Below are positions 8,093 through 16,886 of a stretch of 60,919 nt of DNA, in pieces; positions within the stretch are counted from its first letter, which is position 1; every line of letters starts with the position of its first letter. The notes under the pieces are model-generated. The model saw only the letters and a list, made by a program, of their open reading frames with translations. It was not told where the DNA came from and made no database searches. The stretch spans positions 1 through 60,919 of the forward strand of contig NZ_JAOART010000123.1 in the NCBI RefSeq assembly GCF_025210435.1. The letters are read 5' to 3'. A program made the position numbers and the translations under genes. Origin of the DNA: Anaeromicrobium sp. (lineage in GTDB: Bacteria; Bacillota; Clostridia; Peptostreptococcales; Thermotaleaceae).

Positions 8093-9103
8093 ATGGCTCG
8101 AAAAGGCGAATTGACAGGTAAGGAAAAAGCTGCAGTACTATTAATATCTTTAGGGCCAGATAAGTCAGCTAAGATATTTCAGCATTTAAGTGAGGATGAG
8201 ATAGAAGAATTAACTTTAGAAATAGCTAATATGAGAAAAATAACATCTGAGGAAAAGGAAGATGTTTTAGGTGAATTCTATGAGATCTGTTTAGCACAAG
8301 AATATATTTCAGAGGGTGGAATAAACTATGCTAAAGAAGTACTAGAAAAGGCCTTAGGTTCACAAAAGGCCTTTGACATAGTACATAAATTAACAGCATC
8401 CTTACAAGTAAGGCCCTTTGATTTTGCTAGAAAGGCAGATGCTAATCAATTATTAAATTTTATACAAAACGAACATCCTCAAACTATAGCCTTAATACTT
8501 TCTTATTTAGAGCCCCATCAATCAGGACAAATATTGTCTTCTTTACCACAAAATAAACAGGCTGAGGTTGCTAAAAGAATTGCTACTATGGATAGAACCA
8601 CACCAGAAATAATTAAGGAAGTGGAGGCTGTATTAGAAGACAAATTAGCATCTATGGTTACTCAAGACTACACTTCGGCAGGTGGTATACAAGCTATTGT
8701 TGACCTACTTAATGCCGTTGATAGGGGAACAGAAAAGTTTATTATGGAAAAATTAGAAGTAGAAGATGTGGAGTTAGCAGAGGACATAAAGAAAAGGATG
8801 TTTGTGTTCGAAGATGTGGTTACATTAGATGGATCATCTATCCAAAGATTTATGCGTGATGTGGATAATAATGATTTGGCTGTTGCACTTAAGGGATCCA
8901 CAGAAGAAGTACAAGAAATTATATTTAAGAATATGTCTAAGCGTATGGCTGAAATGATAAAAGAAGATATGCAGTTTATGGGACCTGTTAGACTTCGTGA
9001 TGTGGAAGAATCTCAACAAAAAATTGTTAATATAATTAGGAAATTAGAAGAAGCTGGTGAGCTTATAATTGCAAGAGGAGGAGGCGATGAGATCATTGTC
9101 TAG
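8093..9103 (+). CDS. fliG: flagellar motor switch protein FliG
   Basis: FliG is the C-ring protein that contacts FliF and exchanges force with the MotA stator. The 336-residue length is normal. Visible landmarks are the N-terminal GKEKAAVLLISLGPDKSAKIF, the middle-domain EHPQTIALILSYLEP (EHPQ motif), and the C-terminal charged torque helix region with EIIFKNMSKRMAEMIKED. TAGGAGG precedes the ATG. The 3' end overlaps fliH by 17 bases, so the two are translationally coupled. Confidence 0.98.
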   Translation: MARKGELTGKEKAAVLLISLGPDKSAKIFQHLSEDEIEELTLEIANMRKITSEEKEDVLGEFYEICLAQEYISEGGINYAKEVLEKALGSQKAFDIVHKLTASLQVRPFDFARKADANQLLNFIQNEHPQTIALILSYLEPHQSGQILSSLPQNKQAEVAKRIATMDRTTPEIIKEVEAVLEDKLASMVTQDYTSAGGIQAIVDLLNAVDRGTEKFIMEKLEVEDVELAEDIKKRMFVFEDVVTLDGSSIQRFMRDVDNNDLAVALKGSTEEVQEIIFKNMSKRMAEMIKEDMQFMGPVRLRDVEESQQKIVNIIRKLEEAGELIIARGGGDEIIV

Positions 9104-9869
9104 GGTCTATAAGTCTTCAATAGTTACTGTAGGAAATATTAAGGAATTGATAAACCAAAAAAGAAAGATAGTAGAAGAAATAGCTGTGACAGAAGAAAGA
9201 GAAATTATTGATTATGACAGCTTATATAAAGAAGAATATGAAAAAAAAATAGCTCAGTTAGATTTGATTACAGAAAAGAGGCACAAGGAAGCTGAGGAAA
9301 AAGCCCAAGACATAATTCAAAGGGCTAGGGACGAAGCCAATGAATTGAAGAAAAAGAGTTATGATGAAGGTTATTTACAGGGAAAAGATCTTGGTTACAA
9401 GGATGGATATGAGAAGGGGCAGAAAGAAACTGATCATCATATTGAGGAAGCATTAGAAATAAAGAAGAAATTAATAGAAGAAAAAAAACTCCTATATGAA
9501 AAAACTGAAAAGGAAGCCATAAATCTCATTATGGATATAGTAGATAAGGTATTAAATAAGGAGATGGATGAAAATGATGATTATATGTTAGGTCTTGTAA
9601 AATCTGCGATAGACAAGTGTGCTTACACAGAGGAAATAGTCATAAGGGTCAGTGAAGATGATTATGATAAGGTGAAAACTTTGGAAAATAAAATAATATG
9701 TTTAATTCCTAATGTGGAGAATATAAGAATCAAAAAGGATTCATCATTACAAAGGGGGAGTTGTATACTAGAAACTAGTTCGGGAAGTATAGATTCAAGT
9801 GTAAAAACTCAGTTTAAAGAAATTGAAAAACTATTTTATGACATGCTAGAGAGTGAGGAAAGTGCCTAG
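9087..9869 (+). CDS. fliH: flagellar export ATPase regulator FliH
   Basis: FliH is the stator-like partner that holds the export ATPase FliI at the C-ring. The 260-residue protein is highly charged, with a long coiled coil (about 60-150) containing the family's glycine-spaced helix (GYLQG, LGYKDGYEKG) and a C-terminal globular domain. ATG 9087 is chosen because the GAGGAGGAGG stretch at 9075-9084 stands directly before it; an upstream TTG at 9069 has no ribosome site. It overlaps the fliG 3' end and abuts fliI without a gap. Confidence 0.92.
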   Translation: MRSLSRVYKSSIVTVGNIKELINQKRKIVEEIAVTEEREIIDYDSLYKEEYEKKIAQLDLITEKRHKEAEEKAQDIIQRARDEANELKKKSYDEGYLQGKDLGYKDGYEKGQKETDHHIEEALEIKKKLIEEKKLLYEKTEKEAINLIMDIVDKVLNKEMDENDDYMLGLVKSAIDKCAYTEEIVIRVSEDDYDKVKTLENKIICLIPNVENIRIKKDSSLQRGSCILETSSGSIDSSVKTQFKEIEKLFYDMLESEESA

Positions 9870-11177
9870 ATGATAAACTTTTTAAAGTATGAGAATGCTT
9901 TGGAAAATATGGATTTAATAAAGTATACAGGAAAAGTATCTAGAGTAGTTGGATTGATGGTAGAATCTAATGGTCCAGCTGTAAACCTGGGAGAAATATG
10001 TGAAATCTATCCATTAAAAAGTCCAGGATCAATAAAGGCTGAGGTGGTAGGATTTAATGACTCTAAAGTCCTACTCATGCCTTTAGGGGAGATGGATGGA
10101 ATAGGCCCAGGAAGTAAAGTTGTTGCAACAGGAAATTTATTAAGTGTGAAGGTTGGAGATGAACTCCTTGGTAGAATACTAGACGGAATGGGAAATCCCA
10201 TAGACGACATGGGGGCATTTGATACTAAACAGATATATCCAGTTAATAATCAACCACCTAACCCTCTGACAAGGAAAAAAATAAGGGAGCCCCTATCCTT
10301 AGGAGTAAGGTCTATTGATGGTTTACTGACCTGTGGAGTGGGACAAAGAATAGGAATATTTGCAGGTAGTGGTGTGGGTAAAAGTACACTAATGGGAATG
10401 ATTGCAAGAAATACTAAGGCTGATATAAATGTTATAGCCCTAATAGGAGAGCGTGGTAGGGAAGTAAGGGAATTTATAGAAAATGATTTGAAGGAAGAAG
10501 GACTAAGACGTTCCGTATTGGTGGTGGCCACATCAGATAAGCCAGCCCTTGTAAGAATGAAGGGGGCTCTGATAGCTACAGCAATAGCTGAATATTTTAG
10601 GGATAAAGGTAAAAATGTTATGTTATTAATGGATTCTCTAACTAGATTTTCCATGGCCCAAAGGGAAGTCGGATTAGCCGTAGGAGAACCGCCTGTTACA
10701 AGGGGGTATACACCTTCTGTATTTGCCGCATTGCCAAAATTATTAGAAAGATCAGGAAATTCAAGTGATGGATCCATTACTGCACTATATACCGTATTGG
10801 TGGATGGGGATGATTTAAACGAACCTATAACAGATACGGTAAGGGGTATTTTAGATGGCCATATTGTTTTGTCAAGGAAGCTTGCGAATCAAAACCATTA
10901 TCCTGCCATAGATATATTAGGAAGTGTAAGTAGGGTTATGCCTAACATAGCAAAGGAAGATCATAAAAATAGTGCTAATAAATTGAGAAATACATTGGCC
11001 ACATATAAAGAAGCGGAGGATTTAATTAATATAGGGGCCTATGTGCCAGGTAGTGATCCTAAAATCGATTATTCAATTAAAATGATTGACAAGATAAATG
11101 AATTTTTAAGGCAGGGAATAGATGAAAAGATAAACTTTGAAGAATCCATGAAACAACTAAATAACATATTTGATTAG
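9870..11177 (+). CDS. fliI: flagellum-specific export ATPase FliI
   Basis: FliI is the hexameric ATPase of flagellar type III export, related to F1-ATPase beta subunits. The 435-residue protein shows Walker A GSGVGKS (166-172), the ALIGERGREVREF loop, Walker B VMLLMDSLTRF and the family-specific VGEPPVTRGYTPSVF stretch. The ATG directly follows the fliH stop, so ribosomes probably pass from one gene to the next. Confidence 0.98.
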   Translation: MINFLKYENALENMDLIKYTGKVSRVVGLMVESNGPAVNLGEICEIYPLKSPGSIKAEVVGFNDSKVLLMPLGEMDGIGPGSKVVATGNLLSVKVGDELLGRILDGMGNPIDDMGAFDTKQIYPVNNQPPNPLTRKKIREPLSLGVRSIDGLLTCGVGQRIGIFAGSGVGKSTLMGMIARNTKADINVIALIGERGREVREFIENDLKEEGLRRSVLVVATSDKPALVRMKGALIATAIAEYFRDKGKNVMLLMDSLTRFSMAQREVGLAVGEPPVTRGYTPSVFAALPKLLERSGNSSDGSITALYTVLVDGDDLNEPITDTVRGILDGHIVLSRKLANQNHYPAIDILGSVSRVMPNIAKEDHKNSANKLRNTLATYKEAEDLINIGAYVPGSDPKIDYSIKMIDKINEFLRQGIDEKINFEESMKQLNNIFD

Positions 11178-11190
11178 GAGTGTGTGAAAA

Positions 11191-11634
11191 TTGAGTGGAT
11201 TTAAGTTTAAATATGAAAATATTATACAGATTAAAGAAAGAATGGAAGAGTCTGCTAAAGGTCGATTGGCAGGTGCTCAAAGGGAATTAGATATTGAAAA
11301 AAACAAGCTAAATTCCTTGGTAGATGAAAAAAATAATTGTATTGGAGTTATAAACAATAGGGTAAAAGAAGGAACTAATGTGACTTTCTTACAACAATAC
11401 AATTCTTATATGAATAGCTTGAGTACTAATATAGAAAAAAAAGAAAAGGATATTCAAGTATGTAAAAGTAGAGTTAATGAAAAAAGAGAAGAATTAGTTA
11501 GGGCTGTTAAAGAAAAAAAAATAATGGAAAAGTTTAAGGAAAAAGAAAGAGAAAAATTCATAGAATGGGAAAAGAAACAAGAAATACTTTTAGTAGATGA
11601 ATTAGTAACATATAAGAATTTTAAAAGCAACTAG
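11191..11634 (+). CDS. fliJ: flagellar export chaperone FliJ
   Basis: FliJ is the central-stalk-like protein of the FliI ring and escorts chaperones of late export substrates. The 147-residue product is almost wholly a charged helical coiled coil with an FKYENIIQIKERMEE start and the typical central FLQQYNSYM segment. The start is TTG 11191, ten bases after TAGGAG (11175-11180), which overlaps the fliI stop. Identity rests on shape, length and position right after fliI as much as on sequence. Confidence 0.9.
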   Translation: MSGFKFKYENIIQIKERMEESAKGRLAGAQRELDIEKNKLNSLVDEKNNCIGVINNRVKEGTNVTFLQQYNSYMNSLSTNIEKKEKDIQVCKSRVNEKREELVRAVKEKKIMEKFKEKEREKFIEWEKKQEILLVDELVTYKNFKSN

Positions 11635-11643
11635 GGGGAGAAG

Positions 11644-12891
11644 ATGTCTGGCGATAATAATACGAAGGAAAAAAGAGGATTATCCATATTTAAGATAATA
11701 GGGATTGTGATTAGTGTATTTACCATAATGCCACTTTTAATATTTGGAGGAATATATAGTACTAACAAGAATTTTCAGTATAATGCTAATAAATATCTAC
11801 AAAAAGCTCCAGGTGCTGTAGGTCAATATTTTGAAAGTATTCCCACTAAAGAAGAAAGAGAAGTACAAAAGGATATTATAGCTAATTATTTTAATACACT
11901 AGATATTAATACGGCTTCAGATAAATTAACAATTATACAAAAGGAAGATGAAGAATTATATTCAGATTTGATTAAAAAAATGATAAGCATAGATAAGGGA
12001 AAAACTAATGATGTATTAGAAAATATGAGAAATAAAAACTTGAAAAAGGACATATTGATAGCTACAATTGAAGAAATAGACAATGAATTAGAAAATAGTT
12101 TAAGAGATAGGGCAAAGTACTATGAAAACTTATCTAGGGCTAATGTGGTAAAGGATATTGAATCACAAATAGAAAATAAGGAAATAACCTATGAAAACAT
12201 GGCAAAGACCATTGGGCATATGAAGGATAAGGATGCTATAGAAATTCTTAATAACTTTGAAAAAGAAGAAGTAGATAAATTTTTACAATATTATGATTCA
12301 GAAAAAAAGATGAAGTTCCTTAATGAACTGGCAAAAGTAAAAAATAGAAAAGAAGAGTTATTAAAATATGCTAAAATATATAATGCAGAAACTGCACAAA
12401 ACCTAGTAGAAATTATAGGAAACACAAAAAAATATAAGATTAATGAATTATCTACCATATATAGAAATATGGACGTAAAAAAAAGTGGTGAAGTTATAGC
12501 CTTCATAGAAGATAAAGAATTTATATATGAACTACTAAATCAGATGAAAAATGACGAAATATTAGAAAAGAACGAAGATACATTAACACCTAGTTTGATG
12601 GAAGCTGTAAAAATATATACTGAATATAATGAAAGAATAGGGGAACTTGAAAGGGTCTATTCAAAAATGGCAGAAACAGATATTGCAAACATAATTGAAA
12701 AACTTTATAGAAACAGAAATGGAGAAAAAATATTTCAATTAGAAAATGGACAAGTAATTAACATATCAGATAAAGAAATAGCCATATCCTTACTAGGAAG
12801 ATTAAAACAACAAACCATAGGTAATGTCTTAGCTAACCTAGATACTAGCTTAGCATCAGATATATCAAAGGGATTAGCATTACCCAACTAG
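11644..12891 (+). CDS. YlxF/MotE-like membrane protein of the flagellar operon
   Basis: A 415-residue protein with a short cytoplasmic start, one membrane helix (about 15-38) and a long charged, mostly helical outer part. The C-terminal third looks like the MgtE-N/MotE type of helical repeat: ISLLGRLKQQTIGNVLANLD followed by TSLASDISKG; a similar motif (YENMAKTIGHMKDKDAIEILNNF, quoted here by its end residues 180-202) occurs in the middle. In Bacillus the gene between fliJ and fliK is ylxF, a smaller protein of this type. This one is roughly twice that size. MotE-type proteins act near the stator in other bacteria; the role here is inferred from position. Confidence 0.65.
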   Translation: MSGDNNTKEKRGLSIFKIIGIVISVFTIMPLLIFGGIYSTNKNFQYNANKYLQKAPGAVGQYFESIPTKEEREVQKDIIANYFNTLDINTASDKLTIIQKEDEELYSDLIKKMISIDKGKTNDVLENMRNKNLKKDILIATIEEIDNELENSLRDRAKYYENLSRANVVKDIESQIENKEITYENMAKTIGHMKDKDAIEILNNFEKEEVDKFLQYYDSEKKMKFLNELAKVKNRKEELLKYAKIYNAETAQNLVEIIGNTKKYKINELSTIYRNMDVKKSGEVIAFIEDKEFIYELLNQMKNDEILEKNEDTLTPSLMEAVKIYTEYNERIGELERVYSKMAETDIANIIEKLYRNRNGEKIFQLENGQVINISDKEIAISLLGRLKQQTIGNVLANLDTSLASDISKGLALPN

Positions 12892-12908
12892 AGAGGGGGT
12901 GAAAAGGG

Positions 12909-14219
12909 ATGAACGTAAATTTAAAACAAAATTCATTTTTAGAAACAAATAGTATCCTAATGGGAAATAACAAGGAAAAGATAGAATCAAAGTTCAATGA
13001 ACATGATGATTTTAGAAAAAAGCTAAATGAAGCCCATAAAAAGTCTGAACCTGAAAAGGACAAAGTAAGTGAAAAGAATAATGAAATTAATAAAAAAAGT
13101 AACAATGATGAAGGTTCTGTTTCTACGATTAAAAAACCTAATGATAAAGTTAGTGATGACAAATCAACTGATGAGATAGAAGAACCCATTGGGGAAGACG
13201 AAGATTTAAGTGAAAAGGTGGATAAGCTCATAGGTCTATATGAAGCCATATGTTCAATAGAAATTTGTACTAATAAAGCACTAGATGAAAATCAAGTAAA
13301 AGTACAAGAAACTATCATGGGGAATCTGGAAGAAATAAAAAATCTATTGAAACAAAATGACAGCTTTATGAATAATTCTGAGTTATATGAAAAAATAAAG
13401 GGCATATTGGAAAGTGAATTAGATGGAGGTTCTTTACTAGAATTGACTGGTGATGAAATGAAAAAAATCACAGGAGATTTGCTAAAAAATATAAAAGAAT
13501 ATGCTCAAAACAATGAAAATGAAAAAGTTCAGGTATCCTTTGACAATGAACTTAATAAGATTGTCCAAGTAAATAAGGAGAAAAGCTCTCCTCAAAACGA
13601 GGAAAAATCAGAAAAGAGACATAAAGAAGGTAGCAGAGAGAATAACCTTCAGTTTCCAAGTGAGAAAGTAGAAGAAAGCTTTACAAAAAATGAAAAAATA
13701 GATATATATAACTTAAGAAATGAAAACGTAAATGTAAATGTAAAGGATATACCCCTTATAGATCAGTTACCTAAAGTTCAAAATAACATAACTACGCAAG
13801 TGGAGCCTACTAAAGTGATTGAACAGATAGTAGAAAAGGCCAGTGTAAACCTTAAGGAAAATGGATCTGAAATGACTATAAACTTAAAACCAGAACACTT
13901 AGGTAAAATTACTATGAAAATAGAAGTTGAAAGAGAAATGGTAGTGGCAAAAATAGTAGCTGAAAATCAAGTGGTAAAGGAAACTATAGAATCTAATTTC
14001 CAAAGTTTAAAGGATGCTCTAGAAGAAAAGGGCTTTTCCATAGGTGAATTTAGTGTGGATGTAAGTAAAGATGATTCTAATGAATCAACTCAACAATTTA
14101 TGAATTTTAGAAATAATAGGAGAAGAACAAGAATTCAATTGGATGACAACATAGATGAAGAGTTACATGAAACCAGTATGGATCTGATCCATTCAGGATC
14201 TATAAATAACTTAGGATAG
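12909..14219 (+). CDS. fliK: flagellar hook-length control protein FliK
   Basis: FliK measures hook length and switches the export gate to filament substrates. The 436-residue protein has a long, charged, low-complexity N-terminal part (about 1-290, rich in Lys, Glu, Asn and Ser) that serves as the ruler in this family. The compact C-terminal domain contains MTINLKPEHLGKITMKIEV and IESNFQSLKDALEEKGF. AGGGGG at 12894-12899 precedes the ATG. It sits directly before flgD, the hook cap, as usual. Confidence 0.93.
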   Translation: MNVNLKQNSFLETNSILMGNNKEKIESKFNEHDDFRKKLNEAHKKSEPEKDKVSEKNNEINKKSNNDEGSVSTIKKPNDKVSDDKSTDEIEEPIGEDEDLSEKVDKLIGLYEAICSIEICTNKALDENQVKVQETIMGNLEEIKNLLKQNDSFMNNSELYEKIKGILESELDGGSLLELTGDEMKKITGDLLKNIKEYAQNNENEKVQVSFDNELNKIVQVNKEKSSPQNEEKSEKRHKEGSRENNLQFPSEKVEESFTKNEKIDIYNLRNENVNVNVKDIPLIDQLPKVQNNITTQVEPTKVIEQIVEKASVNLKENGSEMTINLKPEHLGKITMKIEVEREMVVAKIVAENQVVKETIESNFQSLKDALEEKGFSIGEFSVDVSKDDSNESTQQFMNFRNNRRRTRIQLDDNIDEELHETSMDLIHSGSINNLG

Positions 14220-14229
14220 GAGGTAGAAT

Positions 14230-14685
14230 ATGGCAGTAGATAAGATACAAGGTCAAAATTGGTATGAATTTATTGGCCAGAAAAATCCAATGGATGATTC
14301 TGATAATAATTCTAAAAAGGATACTAATAAAAATGGTGAGTTGGGAAAGGATGATTTTTTAAATTTATTAGTTACTCAATTTAAGTACCAAAATCCATTA
14401 GAACCAATGGATGACAAAGAATTCATATCTCAAATGGCCCAGTTTAGTGCTTTAGAACAAACACAAAATCTAAATGATACTATGAAAGGTTTTACAGAGA
14501 AGATGGAGTCTTACAATGGATTAAGCCTTGAAATCCAAAAGTTAAATTACAATATAAGCAAAGAAATGCTAGATATATTAAAGGATAAAACTGATGATGG
14601 AGACAGTGGTGATGGAGATAGTAGTGATGGAGACAATGGAAGTAGCACTGAAGAAACAAATTCATCAGATGGCAATAAGGAATAG
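14230..14685 (+). CDS. flgD: flagellar hook assembly (cap) protein FlgD
   Basis: FlgD is the scaffold that guides hook subunit assembly. The 151-residue product carries the conserved N-terminal core [19 protein letters not shown] and MAQFSALEQ. It lacks the C-terminal tudor/fibronectin-like part of enterobacterial FlgD and ends in a repetitive acidic tail with repeats of Asp-Gly-Asp-Ser. Short FlgD forms also exist in Bacillus, so this is not a broken gene. It is placed between fliK and the TIGR02530-like gene. Confidence 0.94.
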   Translation: MAVDKIQGQNWYEFIGQKNPMDDSDNNSKKDTNKNGELGKDDFLNLLVTQFKYQNPLEPMDDKEFISQMAQFSALEQTQNLNDTMKGFTEKMESYNGLSLEIQKLNYNISKEMLDILKDKTDDGDSGDGDSSDGDNGSSTEETNSSDGNKE

Positions 14686-14696
14686 GTAGATTAATT

Positions 14697-15056
14697 ATGA
14701 AAATTAATAATAATCCTTTAATTAGAAGTAATTCTGTAATACAAAATTCTAACTACCAAAACAAAAATTTTAGTAACATACTAAATGAAATAGAAAATAA
14801 TAATAAGGTCAAATTTTCTAAACATGCTAAAGAAAGAATTGAAAGCAGAAAAATTGATTTTAATAAAGAAGAAATCAATAAAATAGAAAATGCTCTACAT
14901 AAGGCAAAACAAAAGGGAATTAAGGATTCATTAATATTAATGAATAAAAAGGCAGTGATTGCCAATGTGTCAAGCAAAACCATAATCACTGTGACTACAG
15001 AAAATGATTTGACGGATAATATATTTACTAATATAGATGGGGCTGTAATCCTATAG
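14697..15056 (+). CDS. TIGR02530-like flagellar operon protein
   Basis: A 119-residue protein that fits the conserved small family often found between flgD and flgE in Firmicutes. The conserved part is VKFSKHAKERIESRKI followed by a helix and IANVSSKTIITVT. It is probably soluble, with no signal peptide or membrane helix. The function is not established. Family proteins are proposed to help hook assembly because of their position; that is inference. The ribosome site is weak (TAGG overlapping the flgD stop). Confidence 0.85.
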   Translation: MKINNNPLIRSNSVIQNSNYQNKNFSNILNEIENNNKVKFSKHAKERIESRKIDFNKEEINKIENALHKAKQKGIKDSLILMNKKAVIANVSSKTIITVTTENDLTDNIFTNIDGAVIL

Positions 15057-15086
15057 CTGGACCTTTTGAGGAGGCTTAGTCTTTGA

Positions 15087-15137
15087 ATGACTGATAAGAC
15101 AAATTACAGCAAATATGAGGAGGTCAATAAACTATGA
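15087..15137 (+). CDS. possible 16-codon micro-ORF coupled to flgE
   Basis: ATG 15087 opens a 16-residue frame (MTDKTNYSKYEEVNKL) whose TGA overlaps the ATG of flgE. A strong GAGGAGG (15068-15074) stands 12 bases upstream. That site is also eight bases before TTG 15083, which gives only three codons. The micro-ORF spans the flgE ribosome site, so its translation could control or boost hook protein synthesis. It could equally be chance. Confidence 0.25.
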   Translation: MTDKTNYSKYEEVNKL

Positions 15138-16615
15138 TGCGTTCAATGTACGCTGCTGTGTCTGGACTTAGTGCACATCAGATGAAGATGGATATAATAG
15201 GGAATAATATTGCCAATGTGAATACGGTGGCATTTAAAGGGTCAAGGGTAACATTTAAAGAAACATTTAACCAAACAGTAAAGGGTGCCAGTGGAGCAGA
15301 AGGTGGCCGTGGTGGTACTAACCCAGTTCAAATAGGTTTAGGAGTAGATGTGGGAGCCATAGATGTGGTACACACTAGAGGATCCCTAGAAAGAACTGAT
15401 AGGGCTACTGATTTAATGATAAATGGAGAAGGATTTTTCATGGTATCAGATGATGCAAATGCCCTAAATAGATACTATACAAGAGCAGGAAACTTCCTAG
15501 TAGATGGGGGCGGTAACCTAGTTACTCAGGATGGATTTAAGGTCCTTGGTTACATGGCAGATGAGACAGGAAGGCTTAAAACTAGCATAGAGGGGCTTAA
15601 AATTGATTTTTCAGCTGTATATCCTCCTCAGGCTACAAGACCTTCTGATCCTCCTATTGAAGGGGAAGAAATAGTTACAATTACAGGAAATTTAGATTCA
15701 AGAACAAAGGAATTAAATAAACTAGATAGTACTGCCAAGGTAATAGCAACTGGTGCTGATAAGGGAATATATAATTTCAATCAGGCAAGGAGTAAGGCAG
15801 CTGGACATCCCATATATACTCAAGAAAATGATGCTCTTAAACCTGCCTTAGGTGGAACCACATCTGTGAAGGTATATGATGATTTTGGGAATATACATGA
15901 AATAAATCTAATCTTTGCAAAGAAGAGTTCTACAGCTGGTGATGATCCTAAAAGTACATGGGAAGTACATGCCTTTTATAAGGATGATGACGGAGCCATG
16001 TTAATAGATGGACAAACGAATACCTCATACACGGATGGAAAAGCCAGTAACGGCTCTAACGGATTTAAAGGAAAGCCAATCACTTTGGAATTTGATAAAA
16101 ATGGAAATGTAGTTGGGGATTCAAAAATGCCATTTACTATCGGAACGGATTTAACGGCAGGGGCAGCAGCACTAAGTTTTGAAATGGACCTTAGTAAACT
16201 TACTCAGTTTTCAGGCAAAACTAATGCAGCTGCAACTACAATAAAGGGATACCCTCAAGGAAAACTAGATGGATATTCCATATCTCCAAGTGGAGAAATC
16301 GTGGGAGCTTTCTCAAATGGGCAAGGTAGAGTATTAGGAAGAATTGGACTTACAAACTTTAGTAACCCTGCAGGCCTTCAAAAGACCCAGTCTAATATGT
16401 TTATAAAGACGAGAAACTCTGGAGAACCTGTAGTAGGAATGCCTGGAGCCGGTGGATTTGCTCAATTAAATCCTGGAAATCTAGAAATGTCTAATGTGAA
16501 CATGGCTAGGGAATTTACTAATATGATTACTACCCAAAGGGGTTTTCAAGCAAACTCTAAGATAATATCCACAACGGACGAAATGCTTCAGGAACTGGTA
16601 AATATTAAAAGGTAA
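15134..16615 (+). CDS. flgE: flagellar hook protein FlgE
   Basis: FlgE is the subunit of the hook, the universal joint between rod and filament. The 493-residue protein has the rod/hook N-terminal helix MYAAVSGLSAHQMKMD with GNNIANVNTVAFKGS, and the matching C-terminal helix EFTNMITTQRGFQANSKIIS with the D0 end DEMLQELVNIKR. The middle (about 90-410) is the variable surface region with Ser/Gly/Asp-rich stretches. GAGGAGGT at 15117-15124 is nine bases before the first of two adjacent ATG codons. A strong hairpin directly follows the stop. Confidence 0.96.
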   Translation: MMRSMYAAVSGLSAHQMKMDIIGNNIANVNTVAFKGSRVTFKETFNQTVKGASGAEGGRGGTNPVQIGLGVDVGAIDVVHTRGSLERTDRATDLMINGEGFFMVSDDANALNRYYTRAGNFLVDGGGNLVTQDGFKVLGYMADETGRLKTSIEGLKIDFSAVYPPQATRPSDPPIEGEEIVTITGNLDSRTKELNKLDSTAKVIATGADKGIYNFNQARSKAAGHPIYTQENDALKPALGGTTSVKVYDDFGNIHEINLIFAKKSSTAGDDPKSTWEVHAFYKDDDGAMLIDGQTNTSYTDGKASNGSNGFKGKPITLEFDKNGNVVGDSKMPFTIGTDLTAGAAALSFEMDLSKLTQFSGKTNAAATTIKGYPQGKLDGYSISPSGEIVGAFSNGQGRVLGRIGLTNFSNPAGLQKTQSNMFIKTRNSGEPVVGMPGAGGFAQLNPGNLEMSNVNMAREFTNMITTQRGFQANSKIISTTDEMLQELVNIKR

Positions 16616-16619
16616 TAAA

Positions 16620-16648
16620 TAGTTGCAGGCTTTTTTAGCCTGCAACTA
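16620..16648 (+). other. 11-bp hairpin at the 3' end of flgE
   Basis: AGTTGCAGGC (16621-16630) and GCCTGCAACT (16638-16647) pair perfectly around a T-rich loop, with one more T-A pair at the base. It begins five bases after the flgE stop. The sequence after it is AATAAAGG, not a U-run, so full termination is unlikely. A role in protecting flgE mRNA or setting its level is more likely. Confidence 0.7.
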
Positions 16649-16663
16649 ATAAAGGATGATAGA

Positions 16664-16864
16664 ATGATTAGGCTAAGAAAATTGAATGGAAAAGAATTTA
16701 TTTTAAATTGTGAATTAATAGAATCTGTGGAAAATAATCCAGATACTACAATTACTTTAACTTCAGGTAAAAAAATAGTAGTCCTAGAAGGGGACAGTGA
16801 AGTAATAGAAAAGATTATAGAATATAAAAGAAATATTTATAACAGATTCACTGTGAAACAATAA
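16664..16864 (+). CDS. flbD: FlbD/SwrD family flagellar protein
   Basis: A 66-residue protein of the FlbD family: MIRLRKLNGKEFILN start, VENNPDTTITLTSGKK core and a short C-terminal helix. In Bacillus the homologue SwrD raises stator-driven torque and swarming; the gene lies next to motA in many Firmicutes, as here. It follows the flgE hairpin by 16 bases and precedes motA by 22. AAAGGATG gives the ribosome site. Confidence 0.92.
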   Translation: MIRLRKLNGKEFILNCELIESVENNPDTTITLTSGKKIVVLEGDSEVIEKIIEYKRNIYNRFTVKQ

Positions 16865-16886
16865 TTATAGAAATGAGGTGTAACGA

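Noticed and set aside
10250-10777. 175-codon open frame on the minus strand opposite fliI
   Set aside because: It lies wholly inside a gene with clear motifs, has no ribosome site or recognisable protein features, and arises from codon bias in the opposite frame. The same holds for other minus-strand frames, for example opposite fliF, flhA, cheB and infB.
14230-14685. flgD as a truncated gene
   Set aside because: It lacks the C-terminal domains of enterobacterial FlgD, but short forms exist in Bacillus and the frame ends cleanly with normal spacing to the next gene.
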